Source: Rhodospirillales bacterium (GTDB lineage Bacteria > Pseudomonadota > Alphaproteobacteria > Acetobacterales > Acetobacteraceae). Taken from it: a stretch of 42,887 nucleotides of DNA. The DNA is taken from NCBI GenBank assembly GCA_025352565.1, contig JANXTF010000162.1:1-42887 (forward strand). The letters run 5' to 3'. This document shows positions 41,890-42,887 of the stretch, piece after piece; position 1 is the stretch's first letter; every line of letters starts with the position of its first letter. The notes under the pieces were generated by a model. That model saw only the letters and a list, made by a program, of their open reading frames with translations. It did no database searches and had not been told where the DNA came from. The position numbers and the translations under genes are program-made.

Positions 41890-42039
41890 GGGGCGCTCCG
41901 CCTGAAACGACGGGAGTATGGCGCGGGGTTGGGTAACTGCCTATGTCCCAGCCCGGAGGGTATCAGGACGACACCCCACAGTTTGGCCTTTGAACACGCG
42001 GCCACGGTCGGTGAGGCCGCGAACGACACGCCCGAAAAC

Positions 42040-42198
42040 ATGTCGAAGTCTGCCAAGGGTCGAGACGAGGTTTTGGCCTCCGCCGTCGAAGCGGCCTTGG
42101 TACAGGACATCGACGCGATTTTCGCACGTATTGAACGGGGTATCGCGACGGAGAATGCGGCAATGGACTCATTGCTTCAGCGCATCAAAGCCGTATAG
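42040..42198 (+). CDS. small hypothetical protein
   Basis: 52 residues, MSKSAKGRDEVLASAVEAAL..., predicted mostly helical and acidic, ending LLQRIKAV. The frame is open upstream to the TTG at 41983, which would give 71 residues. Neither start has a convincing ribosome binding site; a GGAGGG at 41955-41960 is not well placed for either. It lies in the 645-bp gap between the tautomerase and the TRAP permease and could be a gene remnant. I do not recognise it. Confidence 0.35.
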   Translation: MSKSAKGRDEVLASAVEAALVQDIDAIFARIERGIATENAAMDSLLQRIKAV

Positions 42199-42277
42199 AG
42201 CGTCCATGGCGTTTTAGGATTGGCCCGCGAGGCTGTGGACGGTCGCACGCAAGGCCGAGGACCTGTTCGAGCTTCAG

Positions 42278-42529
42278 GTGAAGACCCAGGCCGCGCTCAA
42301 AGGTCAGGCCGCGCTCGAAGGTATTGAAAGCCGGCCTCGGAGGATCGAGGGCAGGATGACGTATCTCGAGGCGGGCCAGGGGCAGGTCATAACCGAGGCG
42401 CGAGCAGCCGCCGGCGTGGCGGCAACCGGCCTCGCCGGTTCGGTCATCTGCGAAGTCGTCACCCGCATCACGCTCCTCGAGATGCAGCAGGACAACAACC
42501 AGAAGCGACTGCCTCCGCCGTCGTCCTGA
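42278..42529 (+). CDS. small hypothetical coiled-coil protein, possibly truncated
   Basis: 83 residues from GTG at 42278; the reading frame is open from 42218, just after a TAG. Heptad-like content (ALKGQAALEGIESRPRRIEGRMTYLEAGQGQVITEARAAAG) suggests a helical or coiled-coil protein. The upstream in-frame residues RKAEDLFELQ continue the same heptads but contain no standard start codon, hinting that the true N-terminus was lost. I recall similar short alphaproteobacterial hypotheticals but cannot name a family. The rest of 41890-42534 shows nothing else I can support. Confidence 0.4.
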   Translation: MKTQAALKGQAALEGIESRPRRIEGRMTYLEAGQGQVITEARAAAGVAATGLAGSVICEVVTRITLLEMQQDNNQKRLPPPSS

Positions 42530-42534
42530 GCCCC

Positions 42535-42887
42535 CTACATCCCCAGCAGTCGCGGCACGAACAGCGTCAGCCCCGGCCAGTAGGTGATCACCACCAGGAA
42601 GCCCAGCATCGTCAACAGCCACGGCAGCACCGCCACGGTGAGTTCGCTGATGCCCATTTTCGATATGCCCGAGGCGACATACAGGTTGAGCCCCACCGGG
42701 GGGTGGCAGAGGCCGATCTCCATGTTCACCGCCATCATGATGCCGAAATGGATCGGGTTCACGCCCAGCCGCACCGCGACCGGGAACAGGATCGGCGCGA
42801 AGATCAGCACGATCGCCGACGGGTCCATCACGTTGCCGGCGGCGAGCAAGATGATGTTGCAAACCAGCAGGAAGCCGACCACGCCGA
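42535..42887 (-). CDS. TRAP transporter large permease, DctM type (N-terminus beyond window)
   Basis: The last 117 or so residues of a DctM-like 12-span permease: GVVGFLLVCNIILLAAGNVMDPSAIVLIFAPILFPVAVRLG, followed by VNPIHFGIMMAVNMEIGLCHPPVGLNLYVASGI, a signature for the substrate-conducting subunit of C4-dicarboxylate-type TRAP systems. The gene continues past the right edge, where dctQ and dctP homologues would be expected. An internal GTG at 42882 is not the start. Substrate unknown; organic acids such as those handled by the GalD or RraA pathway are possible. Confidence 0.92.
   Translation of the reverse strand, partial: GVVGFLLVCNIILLAAGNVMDPSAIVLIFAPILFPVAVRLGVNPIHFGIMMAVNMEIGLCHPPVGLNLYVASGISKMGISELTVAVLPWLLTMLGFLVVITYWPGLTLFVPRLLGM

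Overview
The window reads as a very GC-rich chromosomal segment of an alphaproteobacterium. Rhodospirillales/Acetobacteraceae is my best guess. The basis is the gene repertoire (MmcB, a complete DppABCDF set, XdhABC, a TRAP permease, a transketolase/GAPDH/PGK gene order) and the base composition; no rRNA or other marker gene is present to confirm it. Coding density is high. Most genes sit in tightly packed operons with ATGA, GTGA or TGATG stop/start overlaps. I see no tRNA, rRNA, CRISPR array, transposase or prophage gene.

Layout. (1) 1-8987 is a sugar-acid region: an RraA-family protein cut by the window edge, a uronate-dehydrogenase-like enzyme, an enolase-superfamily dehydratase, a four-gene sugar ABC importer with a Tat-exported binding protein, and divergently the kdgK-eda pair that feeds 2-keto-3-deoxygluconate into the lower Entner-Doudoroff pathway. 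(2) 9018-13306 holds a secreted tannase/feruloyl-esterase-family enzyme, an LplT-like MFS protein and D-amino acid dehydrogenase. (3) 13371-19279 is a purine operon: an OHCU decarboxylase-HIU hydrolase fusion, xdhA, xdhB, xdhC and guaD. These cover guanine to allantoin except for the urate-oxidising step. (4) 19286-25946 on the minus strand is dppA-B-C-D-F followed by a secreted esterase. (5) 26016-29344 is a set of small housekeeping genes: a TrmH-family methyltransferase, an ArsR-type regulator, an ICL/PEP-mutase-family gene with an internal deletion, mmcB, phhB and a zincin. (6) 29396-36249 is a six-gene minus-strand run that joins a transketolase-like protein, gap and pgk to the homoprotocatechuate genes hpaF and hpaD and an M20 amidohydrolase. 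(7) 36438-42887 has an N-carbamoyl-amino-acid-hydrolase-type M20 enzyme and a divergent operon (class II aldolase, small lipoprotein, DUF4239-like membrane protein, YeiH-family transporter). It ends with a GalD/PrpF-type tautomerase, a poorly defined stretch with two tiny ORFs, and the C-terminus of a TRAP large permease.

The most notable observation is the transketolase-like protein at 34282-36249. It keeps the full transketolase length and scaffold, but essentially every thiamine-diphosphate-binding and catalytic residue I can align is replaced. It looks like a maintained pseudoenzyme at the head of a glycolytic operon. Other points of interest are a 17-bp tandem duplication that creates a seven-codon coupling ORF between dppD and dppF, a probable ATT-initiated lipoprotein, an in-frame deletion removing the metal-binding part of an ICL/PEPM enzyme, and a small family of GC-rich palindromic repeats. 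Family assignments rest on motifs and remembered reference sequences; no database search was possible.
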